56,683 nucleotides of DNA, taken from contig NZ_CAUDZA010000014.1 of NCBI RefSeq assembly GCF_958453765.1, forward strand, positions 1 to 56,683, written 5' to 3'. Below are positions 34,418 to 42,771 of the stretch, piece by piece (positions within the stretch are counted from its first letter, which is position 1; each line of letters starts with the position of its first letter). This DNA comes from Phascolarctobacterium_A succinatutens_B (GTDB lineage Bacteria; Bacillota; Negativicutes; Acidaminococcales; Acidaminococcaceae). The notes beneath the pieces were generated by a model, which was not told where the DNA came from, ran no database searches, and saw only the letters and a program-made list of their open reading frames with translations. The position numbers and the translations under genes are program-made.

Positions 34418-35662
34418 TTATTCGCCAACGGCTTGCATTGCAGCGTTGACCTTAGCAGCCATGCCTTTGATTTTCTTCAGAGGTACGGCGCAAACAGCGA
34501 TACGCACACCTGCAGCCAGAGGAACTGCAAAAATGTTGTCCTCATGCAGCTTGTCGCAGATTGCATCCGGGTTTTTAGCAGGAATAGACAGGAAGAAGCC
34601 TGCTACATACGGCAGCATCGGCAGACCGCATTCTTCCGCTTCCTTGGTAAACAGGTCGGCACGTGCCTTAATCATCTGATAATAGTAATCACGCTCGGCG
34701 CAAACCTTGGCCAGCAGCTCGGGATCGCTGTAAATAGTTGCCAGAGTGCGCATTGCCGGACGGTTGATGTTGGACCAGGTTGCACGGCTGGTGTATTGGT
34801 TGATAGCAGCGAACTCGTCAATAACGCTCTTGTCGGAGGAAACGCCAATCATAGCACCGGTACGCTGACCGTACATGGTGAAGCCTTTGGACATGCTGTA
34901 GCCGACAATGCAGAGAATGTTGGCAGGCAGACCGGAGAGCTTTTTGAAGATTTTGCGAACCTCTTCTTTTTCGCCGGCATAATCGATATAAGCAACGTCC
35001 AGGAAGAAAACGATGTTTTTGCCCGGTACGGCAGCCTCCTTCAGAATTGCCAGCACTCCGTCCATATCCTCGCCGCTCAGGCTGTAGCCGGTAGGATTGT
35101 GTGCCGGAGTATTCAGCAGATACAGCAGGTTATCCTGCTTAGCGAGCAGCTCGTCAACCTTTTCCTTCAATGCAGGCAGGTTGAACTTATTGTTTTCGTC
35201 CAGCATTTTATAGGTGGTGAAATTGCGGCCCATATCCTGGCACAGTACTTTGTAAGCGCCCCAGTACCAGTCGGAGCAGAGCACGGTGTCACCGGTTTCG
35301 GTGTAGTTCCAGATAGCATGGTGGATAGCACCGGTGCCGCCTGCGGTTGCAACTGCAGAAATGTAGCCTTCCGGACGGGAGTTGCCGAAGGCAGCAGTCA
35401 AAACGCAGTCCAGATATTCAGGCAGACCGCTGATAGGTGCGTAAGCAATCATTTCGTTGGTGGAAAGACCACGGAAAACCTCTTCTACGGTCGGCAGGCA
35501 GACGAGCTTTTCATCCTCATCCAGAATAGCGCCGATGGTAGCGTTGGTAACGGCATCTTTGCCGTATTTGGCAGCAGCTGCCACTGCAGCAGCGTTAGCA
35601 CCGAAAATTTTATCTTGGGCAGATTTACCCTTAGCGTGTTTTGCAGCAATACTCATAGTCAT
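34418..35662 (-). CDS. class I/II PLP-dependent aminotransferase
   Basis: A 414-residue fold-type I aminotransferase. The PLP lysine lies in GYSMSKGFTMYGQRTGAM (near 275). LNTPAHNPTGYSLS (the conserved NPTG) and DVAYIDYAG give the cofactor Asp/Tyr positions. An aromatic/aspartate-like specificity is plausible, but the substrate is not readable. ATG at 35662 has AAGGAG upstream. It follows mutS2 after 21 bp and precedes the nucleoside kinase with no gap, so the three likely share a transcript although their roles differ. Confidence 0.88.
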   Translation of the reverse strand: MTMSIAAKHAKGKSAQDKIFGANAAAVAAAAKYGKDAVTNATIGAILDEDEKLVCLPTVEEVFRGLSTNEMIAYAPISGLPEYLDCVLTAAFGNSRPEGYISAVATAGGTGAIHHAIWNYTETGDTVLCSDWYWGAYKVLCQDMGRNFTTYKMLDENNKFNLPALKEKVDELLAKQDNLLYLLNTPAHNPTGYSLSGEDMDGVLAILKEAAVPGKNIVFFLDVAYIDYAGEKEEVRKIFKKLSGLPANILCIVGYSMSKGFTMYGQRTGAMIGVSSDKSVIDEFAAINQYTSRATWSNINRPAMRTLATIYSDPELLAKVCAERDYYYQMIKARADLFTKEAEECGLPMLPYVAGFFLSIPAKNPDAICDKLHEDNIFAVPLAAGVRIAVCAVPLKKIKGMAAKVNAAMQAVGE

Positions 35663-35683
35663 AGTTAACTACTCCTTTCAAAA

Positions 35684-38065
35684 TTACAAATCAATTACCG
35701 TAGCGCCACTGCCACCGGCCTCCAGCGCCGCCGTTTCCAGCTTCTTGACAAAGCGGTTAGTCGACAAATACGCTGTCAGTCCGGCGCGCAAGGCACCGGT
35801 TCCCTTGCCATGGATGAGGCGCAGCTGGCCGATACCGGCAATCAGTGCATCATCAATAGCTTTATCTACAACGGGAATTGCTTCATCAAGCGTCATCCCG
35901 CGCAAATCAATTTCCTGTTTGGCACTGCCTGATTTGGCAATGAACATCTGGTGTGCGTAATTGGCAGCAGCATTCTTGCTGAAGCCCTTGCGCTTTTTAG
36001 GCGCAGCATCGGTATGCGCAGGCTGTGCCTTGGTCAGCAGGCATTTTTTTGCCGGCACAGTCATTTTCAGGATACCTACCTGTACAGTCACATCATTGCC
36101 GTTGACATCGGTGATAATGCCGTTCTTTCCTAAGGAAACAACAAAGACATTCAGACCCTTCTTGGCTGTCTTGGCTGATAACGGTGCGCCCTCCGGCAAC
36201 GGTGCGTCCTCGCTCAGCGTCTTGTTGAGCTTCTTGCGCGCTTCCTCTGCCGCCTGCTCCAGGCGCTTCGTATCGAAGTCAGCCTTCATGGAGCGCAGCT
36301 CCTTCAGCACTGCTTCGGATTCACGGCGGCTGCGGCGATAAATCTCGTCTGCCTGCTCACGCGCCTTGCGCAGCATTTCATTCTTGCGGCGCTCAAACTC
36401 ACTCTTGGAGTAAGCCAACGCGTTGCGCAGCTGCTCGCTTTCGCGGCGCAGGTCCTCAATCTCCTTGCTGCCGCTTTCATAACGGCGACGTTCGCTGTCC
36501 AGCTCCTGCAGTACATTTTCCATATGCACATGCTCCTGGTTCAGCAGCTCGCCGGCATTTTGGATAATATCCTCAGCCAAACCCAGACGGCGGCTGATAT
36601 TGAAGGCATTACTGCTTCCCGGCACGCCCATCAGCAAGCGATAGGTAGGACGCAGCGACACGGGGTCAAATTCCACGCTGGCATTTTCCATACCCTCGTG
36701 ACCGTAGGCAAAGGTTTTCAGCTCGCTGTAGTGGGTTGTTACCATCGTCAGCACGCCCTGCTCATGCAGGTGCTCCAGCATCGCCATAGCCAGCGCAGCG
36801 CCCTCGTTCGGGTCCGTACCGGCACAGATTTCGTCAATCAGCACCAAATCTCCTGCTTTGACCTCGTTTAAAATACTGATTAAATTCGTCATATGTGCGG
36901 AGAAGGTTGACAGGCTCTGCTCAATGCTCTGCTCATCACCGATATCCGCATAAACCGCACGGAACACCGGCAGCTTGGCACTGCTTGCGGGGATAAACAG
37001 ACCGATTTGCGCCATCAGCGCAAAGAGGCCTACAGCCTTCAGTGCTACCGTTTTACCGCCGGTGTTGGGGCCGGTAATCAGCAGCATCGTAAATTTATCA
37101 CCAAGCTGTACATCCAAAGGCACTACCGTATCCTTCGGCAGCAGCGGGTGACGTCCCTGCGCAATTTCCACACCGCCGCTCAGCACCAGCATCGGTCGTA
37201 CCGCATGCTGCTCCTGCGCCAGTAAAGCTCTGGCACAGATAACGTCCAGCGTAGTAAAGATTTCCAGCGAAGCCAGCAACGCCTTCGCCTCCGCGCCCAC
37301 GTTCTGCGTGAGCTGACGCAGAATACGCTCGATTTCTTCGTGCTCCTCTGCAACATAACGCTTGATATCATTGTTCAGGTTGACAACAGCCAACGGCTCG
37401 ATAAACAGCGTTGCACCCGTACCGCTCTGGTCGTGCACAATGCCGGGGAAGTTCATCTTATATTCCTGCTTTACAGGGATAACATAGCGGTCACCGCGCA
37501 TCGTCACGATGTTATCCATGAAGTACTTCTGGTTATTGGGGTCATGCAGGATGCTGTCTAGCTTTTCCTTCACGCGGTTTTTGGCAATCTGAATCGCAGT
37601 ACGCAGACCGCCAAGCTTCGGGGAAGCGTTGTCCTTTATTTCGCCATGCTCATCAATCGCACTGCCAATCTGCTTTTCCAGACGGGAAAATTGCGTCAGC
37701 TCCGCACCGTATTCGGCCAGATTAGGCGCTGTTTCCGCATTTTCCGTAGTGAAATCCTTCATCGAAGCAAAGGCCTGCACCGTTGTCTGGATATGCTGCA
37801 GCTCCTCCGGCTCCAGCACACTGCCAAGCTCCGCGCGCTTCACGTCGGCCGTAATATTGAACGCACCGTCGAAGGGGAAACGTCTGCCTTCATCCAGAAT
37901 GCGCAGCGCTTCCGTAGTTTCCTCCTGCAGGCGCTTAACCTTACTGAATTCACTTTCAATCTGCAGGGAAATTATTGCCTGCTTGCCCAAAAAGGTTGCG
38001 GCCTTGGAGGCCAGCATATTTTTTACTTTATCAAATTCTAATGTCTTTACAGCAAAGCGTGCCAT
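35684..38065 (-). CDS. mutS2: MutS2 (ATPase with Smr nuclease domain)
   Basis: A 793-residue MutS2, normal length. In various bacteria it acts in recombination control or in rescue of collided ribosomes. Seen: the core/lever region, Walker A ITGPNTGGKTVALKAVGL (about 328-345), Walker B LVLIDEICAGTDPNEG (about 408), a long coiled coil with ERRKNEMLRKAREQADEIYR (about 530-620), and a C-terminal Smr domain with IDLRGMTLDEA and LIHGKGTGALR (about 715-793). I chose the ATG at 38065, which has AGAGGTG upstream, over the GTG at 38077. Confidence 0.97.
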   Translation of the reverse strand: MARFAVKTLEFDKVKNMLASKAATFLGKQAIISLQIESEFSKVKRLQEETTEALRILDEGRRFPFDGAFNITADVKRAELGSVLEPEELQHIQTTVQAFASMKDFTTENAETAPNLAEYGAELTQFSRLEKQIGSAIDEHGEIKDNASPKLGGLRTAIQIAKNRVKEKLDSILHDPNNQKYFMDNIVTMRGDRYVIPVKQEYKMNFPGIVHDQSGTGATLFIEPLAVVNLNNDIKRYVAEEHEEIERILRQLTQNVGAEAKALLASLEIFTTLDVICARALLAQEQHAVRPMLVLSGGVEIAQGRHPLLPKDTVVPLDVQLGDKFTMLLITGPNTGGKTVALKAVGLFALMAQIGLFIPASSAKLPVFRAVYADIGDEQSIEQSLSTFSAHMTNLISILNEVKAGDLVLIDEICAGTDPNEGAALAMAMLEHLHEQGVLTMVTTHYSELKTFAYGHEGMENASVEFDPVSLRPTYRLLMGVPGSSNAFNISRRLGLAEDIIQNAGELLNQEHVHMENVLQELDSERRRYESGSKEIEDLRRESEQLRNALAYSKSEFERRKNEMLRKAREQADEIYRRSRRESEAVLKELRSMKADFDTKRLEQAAEEARKKLNKTLSEDAPLPEGAPLSAKTAKKGLNVFVVSLGKNGIITDVNGNDVTVQVGILKMTVPAKKCLLTKAQPAHTDAAPKKRKGFSKNAAANYAHQMFIAKSGSAKQEIDLRGMTLDEAIPVVDKAIDDALIAGIGQLRLIHGKGTGALRAGLTAYLSTNRFVKKLETAALEAGGSGATVIDL

Positions 38066-38102
38066 AGTTTTTTGCACCTCTAAATCTAAATCATAATATA
38101 TT

Positions 38103-38131
38103 ATTATAGCATATTTGCAAAGCTTTGTGCT
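38103..38131 (-). promoter_or_regulatory. promoter of mutS2
   Basis: Minus-strand extended -10 TGCTATAAT (TATAAT at 38103-38108), with a partial -35 AGCACA 17 bp upstream. About 38 bp before the ATG at 38065. Confidence 0.55.
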
Positions 38132-38199
38132 ACTGCCTGCAACAGCTATTCCCTCCTACCGAGGCTGCATAAAAACACAATCCGTTGAAAGCGCAGACA

Positions 38200-38490
38200 T
38201 CACTTCGCGATAAAAAGCTCTCCATCACGCTCGTAGGCATAGCATTCCTGCTGCAAAATGCGGGCAATACGCACAAAATCATCAGCCACATCGGCATCAG
38301 TATAAGCCACCAGCAGCTTTTCCGCATAGCTGCGTCCCTTATAATAGCCAACGGCGTCCTGTACGAAAAAGCCGTCCGTATGCTTATACAGCACCTCAGC
38401 AAACTCATCTATCACCTGCTGCCACGGAGCAGACTTCAAAGCACCGTTCTCATAAACAGCGCAGGGAATATGAAAAACATATCTGTGCAC
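38200..38490 (-). CDS. hypothetical protein, 96 residues
   Basis: I do not recognise the family. The start is a GTG at 38490 with a near-perfect AAGGAGGTG site, the best evidence that it is expressed. The sequence is soluble and acidic-mixed, with a run YYKGRSYAEKLLVAYTDAD and a C-terminal ERDGELFIAK. There is no signal peptide or enzyme motif. It lies alone between the ppsR terminator and the mutS2 promoter. Confidence 0.6.
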   Translation of the reverse strand: MHRYVFHIPCAVYENGALKSAPWQQVIDEFAEVLYKHTDGFFVQDAVGYYKGRSYAEKLLVAYTDADVADDFVRIARILQQECYAYERDGELFIAK

Positions 38491-38522
38491 TAAGGCACCT
38501 CCTTCAACCCTCTTTATCCAAA

Positions 38523-38560
38523 AACGGCCACCGGCAGACGCTTTGCTGCCAATGGCCGTT
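38523..38560 (-). terminator. rho-independent terminator after ppsR
   Basis: Stem AACGGCCA paired with TGGCCGTT, with an inner GGCAG/CTGCC stem, followed by TTTTTGG on the minus strand. About 45 bp after the ppsR stop at 38604. Confidence 0.88.
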
Positions 38561-38603
38561 GATTTTCTGACTCACTGCAACAGCAGCTCAGAGCTACACT
38601 GAT

Positions 38604-39437
38604 TTAGTTTTCGTGATGGCGTTCCTTGTTCTTGCGCACATACTCCATGATAATACCGGCGGTTTCTTCAATCGCACGGTTGGAAACGTTAATAATCTGG
38701 CAGTGCAGACGGCGCATAATGCCCTTAGCATAAGCCAGTTCATCATCAATACGCTTCATATCGGCATAAGTCGCAGTATCGGAAAGGCCCATGGTTTTCA
38801 GACGCTCGCTGCGGATTTCGTTCAGCTTGAACGGGTCAATCAACAGGCCGATAATCTTATACGGAGGCACCTTGAAAAGCTCTTCAGGCGGAGCCAGCTC
38901 CGGTACCAGCGGCACGTTGGCAACCTTAATCTGCTTATGTGCCAAATACATGCTCAGCGGAGTTTTGGAGGTACGGGAAACACCGATAATAACAACGTCC
39001 GCCTTCAAAAGGCCCAGAGGATTTTTGCCATCATCGTATTTAACAGCAAATTCCACAGCCTCAACACGCTTGAAGTATTCGTGGTCCAGAGAATGAATCA
39101 GACCGGCCTGATTTTTCGGCAGCAGACCGGTAGACTTTTCAATGGATTTCAGCATCGGTCCCAAAACATCGACTACCTCAACATCACTGCTCATAGCCTT
39201 GTCCGCCATATGCTCGCGCAGCTCCGGCGATACGATAGTATAGCAGATAACCGCATTATTTGTTGCAGCCTCTTCTACAATTTTATCAATCTGTTCCTTG
39301 TCCTTTACGTAAGGAACACGGATAACATCAAATTTTTCTTCTACGAACTGACTGGTGGTTGCCTTAACTACGGACTCCGCAGTTTCACCAATAGAATCAG
39401 ATACAGCATAAATAACCGGATTAAGCTTCGTTATTAT
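38604..39437 (-). CDS. ppsR: pyruvate,phosphate dikinase / PEP synthase regulatory protein (DUF299), non-AUG start
   Basis: Bifunctional kinase/phosphorylase that switches PPDK or PEP synthase off and on. Seen: the N-terminal NPVIYAVSDSIGETAESVV, TIVSPELREHMA, P-loop GVSRTSKTPLS and the end with the conserved ATYAD...RI...YAKGIMRRLHCQIINVSNRAIEETA order. The protein is complete only if it begins in the overlap with ccpN, where the frame has no ATG, GTG or TTG. The nearest in-frame ATG (39209) would remove about 75 conserved residues. A strong TAAGGGGGG site precedes ATT/ATC/ATA codons; I place the start at ATA 39437 (ATC 39440 is equally possible), giving 277 residues, the family length. A one-base loss in the G6 tract would fuse it in frame to CcpN. 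The ccpN-ppsR pair is conserved in Firmicutes. Confidence 0.85.
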   Translation of the reverse strand: MITKLNPVIYAVSDSIGETAESVVKATTSQFVEEKFDVIRVPYVKDKEQIDKIVEEAATNNAVICYTIVSPELREHMADKAMSSDVEVVDVLGPMLKSIEKSTGLLPKNQAGLIHSLDHEYFKRVEAVEFAVKYDDGKNPLGLLKADVVIIGVSRTSKTPLSMYLAHKQIKVANVPLVPELAPPEELFKVPPYKIIGLLIDPFKLNEIRSERLKTMGLSDTATYADMKRIDDELAYAKGIMRRLHCQIINVSNRAIEETAGIIMEYVRKNKERHHEN

Positions 39438-40089
39438 GATAATTACCCCCCTTACCCTCAGCCAGATCTACCAGCAGACGAGTAAAATTAGTTTTTGTGA
39501 TACGTCCCAGCACTTGGTACATGCGCTTCTTTTCATCAATGATTTTTACTACCGGCAGACAGTCGATTTCATTGTCAATCAGTCTGCGAGCTGCCGAAGC
39601 GGCAGGCTCATCCGGAGTAGCTACGATGATTTTGGAAATCGGCGTCATTACCATGACCACGGGAATATCACGCAAATCATTATTATTGATAGCAGCCTTT
39701 AGTAAATCCTTTCGCGACAAAATGCCGTTCAGCATGCCTTCCTCATCCAGCACGAACACCGTTCCGACATCCTCAAGGAACATGGTAACAACTGCTTCGT
39801 AGGCGCTCTTGTCATGTTTAATCGCTACCGGTACCGACTGCAGATCCTGCACAGTAATAGCAGAAATTTCTTCCATCAGCATACCCAAAGTATTTTTACC
39901 GGTATAAAAATAACCAACCTTCGGTCTCGCATCAAGAATACCGCCCATAACAAGGATTGCCAGATCACTGCGTAAGGCAGCGCGGGTTACATTCAGCCTT
40001 TCGGCTATATGCTCGCCGGTAATAGGTCCGTCCAGACGTACAATTTCAGCAATTTGCTTCTGCCTGTTGCTTAAAGCTATGATCTTCAC
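39421..40089 (-). CDS. ccpN: CcpN-type HTH/CBS transcriptional repressor
   Basis: A 222-residue regulator of gluconeogenesis-type genes. The N-terminal winged helix (about 5-65: RQKQIAEIV, GEHIAERLNVTRAALRSDLAIL, GYFYTGK) is followed by two CBS domains (about 80-205) that sense adenine nucleotides in relatives. Start GTG at 40089 matches the B. subtilis start by length, though AAAGGG is very close to it. The last 12 residues (EGKGGNYHNNEA) run over the ppsR ribosome site and start. A large palindrome upstream is a likely autoregulatory operator. The neighbour ppsR controls the PEP-pyruvate interconversion, consistent with one carbon-flux switch. Confidence 0.9.
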   Translation of the reverse strand: MKIIALSNRQKQIAEIVRLDGPITGEHIAERLNVTRAALRSDLAILVMGGILDARPKVGYFYTGKNTLGMLMEEISAITVQDLQSVPVAIKHDKSAYEAVVTMFLEDVGTVFVLDEEGMLNGILSRKDLLKAAINNNDLRDIPVVMVMTPISKIIVATPDEPAASAARRLIDNEIDCLPVVKIIDEKKRMYQVLGRITKTNFTRLLVDLAEGKGGNYHNNEA

Positions 40090-40107
40090 ACCCTTTCTGT
40101 CTAATAC

Positions 40108-40141
40108 AATAGTCTATAATATAGGTATAGTATACACTATT
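40108..40141. promoter_or_regulatory. 34-bp palindrome upstream of ccpN-ppsR
   Basis: Two 16-bp arms, AATAGTCTATAATATA and TATAGTATACACTATT, matching at 14 of 16 positions around a GG centre. It contains TATACT/TATAAT-like boxes, so it overlaps the probable promoter. A repressor site is likely; CcpN itself is the obvious candidate (inference). Confidence 0.55.
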
Positions 40142-40222
40142 AACAGAAAAAATGCTAGATTGCGACACAAATAATTTCTGCAAAATTTAGCTGTATAGCT
40201 TAAATTTCTAATTGTGTTATTT

Positions 40223-41509
40223 TTATCTGCGCCCCTTGTCCTGACCATGACCGCTGGGAATGTAATAGCGCGTTCCCATCAGCTCATCCGGCAGATACTG
40301 CTGCTCCACCCAGCCTCCAGGGAAGTTGTGCGGATATTTGTAATCTATACCGTGTCCCAGCTTGGCAGCACCGGGATAATGCGCATCACGCAAATGCTTG
40401 GGCACACTGCCGCAGTTACGGCTGCGCACATCCGCACGCGCCTTGGCAATGCCCATATAGGCTGTGTTGCTCTTGGGTGCGTTGGCAATATAACACACCG
40501 CCTCCGCCAACGGTATCTGCGCCTCAGGCCAGCCGACAAAATCAGCAGCTTGTGCCGCAGCGTTGGCTACCACCAGCGCCTGCGGGTCCGCCAGGCCTAC
40601 ATCTTCTGCCGCACAGATAACAACGCGACGCGCCACAAAGCGCACGTCCTCGCCGCCCTCAATCATGCGCGCCAAGTAATGCAGCGCTGCATCCGCATCG
40701 CTGCCGCGCATGCTCTTGATAAAAGCGCTGATGATATCATAATGCTGGTCGCCCTTTTTATCGTAACGCTGCAGCGCCGTACCGATAACACTGCGCAGCG
40801 TTGCTACCGTCAGCACACGCTCGCCCTCCTCCGGCAGCATGAACTCTGCCTGCTCCAGAATGTTCAGCGCACTGCGGGCATCACCTGCTGCAAAATCGGC
40901 AATAATCCTCAGCGCCTCAGGCTCTGCTTTAAAGCTGTTGCCAAAACCACGCTCAGTGTCGGCAATCGCTCGCTCCAAAATCTGCTGAATCTGCGGTGCC
41001 TGCAGCTTTTCCAAACGCACCACCTTCATACGCGAAAGCAATGGCGAATTGATTTCAAAAAAAGGGTTTTCGGTAGTAGCACCGATGAGCACTATCGTGC
41101 CGTTTTCCACATAGGGAAGCAGCACATCCTGCTGCGCCTTGTTGAAGCGATGAATCTCGTCGATAAACACGATAGTACGGCCGCGTCCGTTGCGTCTGTC
41201 CTCCTGCGCCTTGGCGATGAGCTTGCGCAGCTCGGGCACACCGCTGGAAACGGCATTGATGGCCTCAAACTTTTCACCGGTAACATGCGCGATGACCTTC
41301 GCCAACGTTGTTTTGCCTGTTCCCGGAGGTCCGTAAAAGAGTACGGACTGCAGTACATCACGCTCAATCATGCGACGCAGCGGACTGCCTGCGCCCACGG
41401 CGCTCTCCTGCCCTACAAAGTCGCTGAGGCGTTCAGGACGCATGCGGTCAGCCAAAGGCTTCGTCTGTCGCTTTTCAGTTTCAAATAAATTACCGAATAG
41501 ATTTTCCAT
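40223..41509 (-). CDS. rarA: replication-associated recombination protein A (RarA/MgsA)
   Basis: A AAA+ clamp-loader-like ATPase acting at stalled forks. 428 residues from the ATG at 41509 (the frame is open to a GTG at 41518, but MENLFGNLF is the natural start). Seen: LADRMRPERLSDFVGQES, Walker A FYGPPGTGKTTLAKVIA (about 55-71), Walker B TIVFIDEIHRFNKAQQD, sensor 1 IGATTENPFFE, and the C-terminal tetramerisation region with EDVRFVARRVVICAAEDVGLADP and ARADVRSRNCGSVPKHLRD. Confidence 0.97.
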   Translation of the reverse strand: MENLFGNLFETEKRQTKPLADRMRPERLSDFVGQESAVGAGSPLRRMIERDVLQSVLFYGPPGTGKTTLAKVIAHVTGEKFEAINAVSSGVPELRKLIAKAQEDRRNGRGRTIVFIDEIHRFNKAQQDVLLPYVENGTIVLIGATTENPFFEINSPLLSRMKVVRLEKLQAPQIQQILERAIADTERGFGNSFKAEPEALRIIADFAAGDARSALNILEQAEFMLPEEGERVLTVATLRSVIGTALQRYDKKGDQHYDIISAFIKSMRGSDADAALHYLARMIEGGEDVRFVARRVVICAAEDVGLADPQALVVANAAAQAADFVGWPEAQIPLAEAVCYIANAPKSNTAYMGIAKARADVRSRNCGSVPKHLRDAHYPGAAKLGHGIDYKYPHNFPGGWVEQQYLPDELMGTRYYIPSGHGQDKGRR

Positions 41510-41526
41510 GATCGTCACTCTCTATT

Positions 41527-41811
41527 TTATTTCAAATCCAGATTCTCTAAAGGAATACTCTCTCCTCTTTTAGCCTGTTCCAAGCTGGCACTAATCATTT
41601 GCTCAAATTCTTCATCACTCATAGAATCGCGTGTAGGTAAACTTCGCGGTATAGTAACAGCAAAAGGTATACCACGTTTTAGGATAACCTGTCTATATGT
41701 CATGTTAATAAACGATGATGCAGAGATACCTAATTGCTCTAAAATAGCCTCTGCCTGAGCTTTAATATCAGGTTCAACTCTTACACTTACATTTGCACTT
41801 TTGGCTACCAT
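41527..41811 (-). CDS. orphan RelB/DinJ-family antitoxin
   Basis: A 94-residue protein. The N-terminal ribbon-helix-helix part (ANVSVRVEPDIKAQAEAILEQLGISASSFINMTYRQVILKRGIPF) is typical of RelB/DinJ antitoxins. The tail (SDEEFEQMISASLEQAKRGE) is the toxin-neutralising type. No RelE/YafQ-like toxin lies next to it: rarA follows after 17 bp and an unrelated secreted protein precedes. ATG at 41811 was chosen because MVAKSANVSVRVE is the natural start and has an AAAGGTGGGA site. The first 33 bp around the start are duplicated at the upstream gene. Confidence 0.8.
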   Translation of the reverse strand: MVAKSANVSVRVEPDIKAQAEAILEQLGISASSFINMTYRQVILKRGIPFAVTIPRSLPTRDSMSDEEFEQMISASLEQAKRGESIPLENLDLK

Positions 41812-41838
41812 AGTAATCCCACCTTTCACACTCATTAT
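41806..41838. repeat. 33-bp direct repeat, copy at the antitoxin start
   Basis: Identical over 33 bp to 42696-42728, exactly 890 bp apart. It covers the first two codons, the ribosome site and part of the -10 region of both genes. Confidence 0.9.
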
Positions 41839-41861
41839 CATACCAAAGTAGCACAAAATAC

Positions 41862-42701
41862 TTATTTAACTGATTCCAAAACAACTGTAGTTCCAATACC
41901 TGATGAATACTTAAAATCCTCTAGTGACGTAAAACTAACATCCAACAATTTTCCCCCCACTCTCTTCGTTACACTAACTTGTTCAGCCGTTAAATATCCT
42001 TGATCTATCATATTGTTTATATCCTCAATATTTTCTTCAAGCGACTTTGGCATAGTAGTAGATGCATAAACAATATCTAATATTGCTACGTTAACTAACG
42101 TCATATCATTTTTCCACTTCTGATATTCATTGATTAATTTAGCAATTCTTTCATCGTTAGCAAGAATATATTTTTTTAAGTTTTTTGAGAATTTTTGGGG
42201 ATTACTCCGCTGAAGCTCCTTGATTTCACTCACTATTTCATTTGTTTCAAATTCGTGAGATGAACATATCTCTCCAATTTTTTCTGCAATAGTTCGCGTC
42301 TTGTAGTCCATTCCAAATCCATATGTAATATCGCCATTAATATCTTTTGTTTGAACAATAGAAGATTTTTTTCGATTTTGCAATATAATTTGATTTATCT
42401 TATGTATCCCTTCTGACGTTTTTAAATTAACAAGATTGGTAAAGCCCTTTTTTTTCAAATATTCATAAGCATTAAAATCAGGATTTGATTTATATTTTAA
42501 CATTTTATCGTTATATAAACTGCTACCATTTTGTATTAGTGTAGAATATATGGGATCCATTTGAGCATAAAATGTTATTGTATTCTTCTCTTTTTCAGTA
42601 GGTATCCATTCATCGCTACTAAACGCTAATACAAGGTTGCATATTGCACAACAAGCAAGCAAAGTAAACACCACTGCACCTTTAACCAAATTTTTTACCA
42701 T
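41862..42701 (-). CDS. AT-rich secreted protein of unknown function
   Basis: A 279-residue protein with a clear signal peptide (MVKNLVKGAVVFTLLACCAI then CNLVLA, cleavage probably before FSSDEW). The mature part is Lys/Asn/Ile-rich and largely helical, with no motif I recognise. Codon use and base composition are far more AT-rich than the flanking rarA and aspS, which suggests recent acquisition. ATG at 42701 was chosen because it begins the signal peptide, has AAAGGTGGGA upstream, and avoids the 6S RNA overlapped by longer versions of the frame. It stops 50 bp before the antitoxin start. A toxin role has no support in the sequence. Confidence 0.7.
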   Translation of the reverse strand: MVKNLVKGAVVFTLLACCAICNLVLAFSSDEWIPTEKEKNTITFYAQMDPIYSTLIQNGSSLYNDKMLKYKSNPDFNAYEYLKKKGFTNLVNLKTSEGIHKINQIILQNRKKSSIVQTKDINGDITYGFGMDYKTRTIAEKIGEICSSHEFETNEIVSEIKELQRSNPQKFSKNLKKYILANDERIAKLINEYQKWKNDMTLVNVAILDIVYASTTMPKSLEENIEDINNMIDQGYLTAEQVSVTKRVGGKLLDVSFTSLEDFKYSSGIGTTVVLESVK

Positions 42702-42728
42702 AGTAATCCCACCTTTCACACTCATTAT
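42696..42728. repeat. 33-bp direct repeat, copy at the secreted-protein start
   Basis: Partner of 41806-41838. The pair brackets the AT-rich secreted-protein gene and could recombine to remove it while leaving an intact leader on the antitoxin gene. Confidence 0.9.
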
Positions 42729-42753
42729 AGCATCAATGTATTGCAAAACGCAA
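42724..42753 (-). promoter_or_regulatory. promoter of the AT-rich secreted gene
   Basis: Minus-strand extended -10 TGCTATAAT (TATAAT at 42724-42729) with -35 TTGCGT 18 bp upstream (42748-42753), about 23 bp before the ATG at 42701. Confidence 0.65.
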
Positions 42754-42760
42754 TACATTG
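42734..42760. promoter_or_regulatory. perfect 11-bp inverted repeat over the -35 region
   Basis: CAATGTATTGC-AAAAC-GCAATACATTG. It covers the -35 box and spacer of the promoter above, so it is placed like a repressor operator. It could also act as a hairpin just after the 6S RNA. Confidence 0.6.
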
Positions 42761-42771
42761 ATTTTTGGCAA

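Noticed and set aside
38604..39209. ppsR starting at the first in-frame ATG (39209)
   Set aside because: It would delete about 75 residues that clearly match the family N-terminus, and no ribosome site precedes that ATG.
41527..42701. Toxin-antitoxin pair formed by the secreted protein and the RelB-like gene
   Set aside because: The secreted protein has an export signal, no RelE-like motif and no size match; adjacency alone is not enough.
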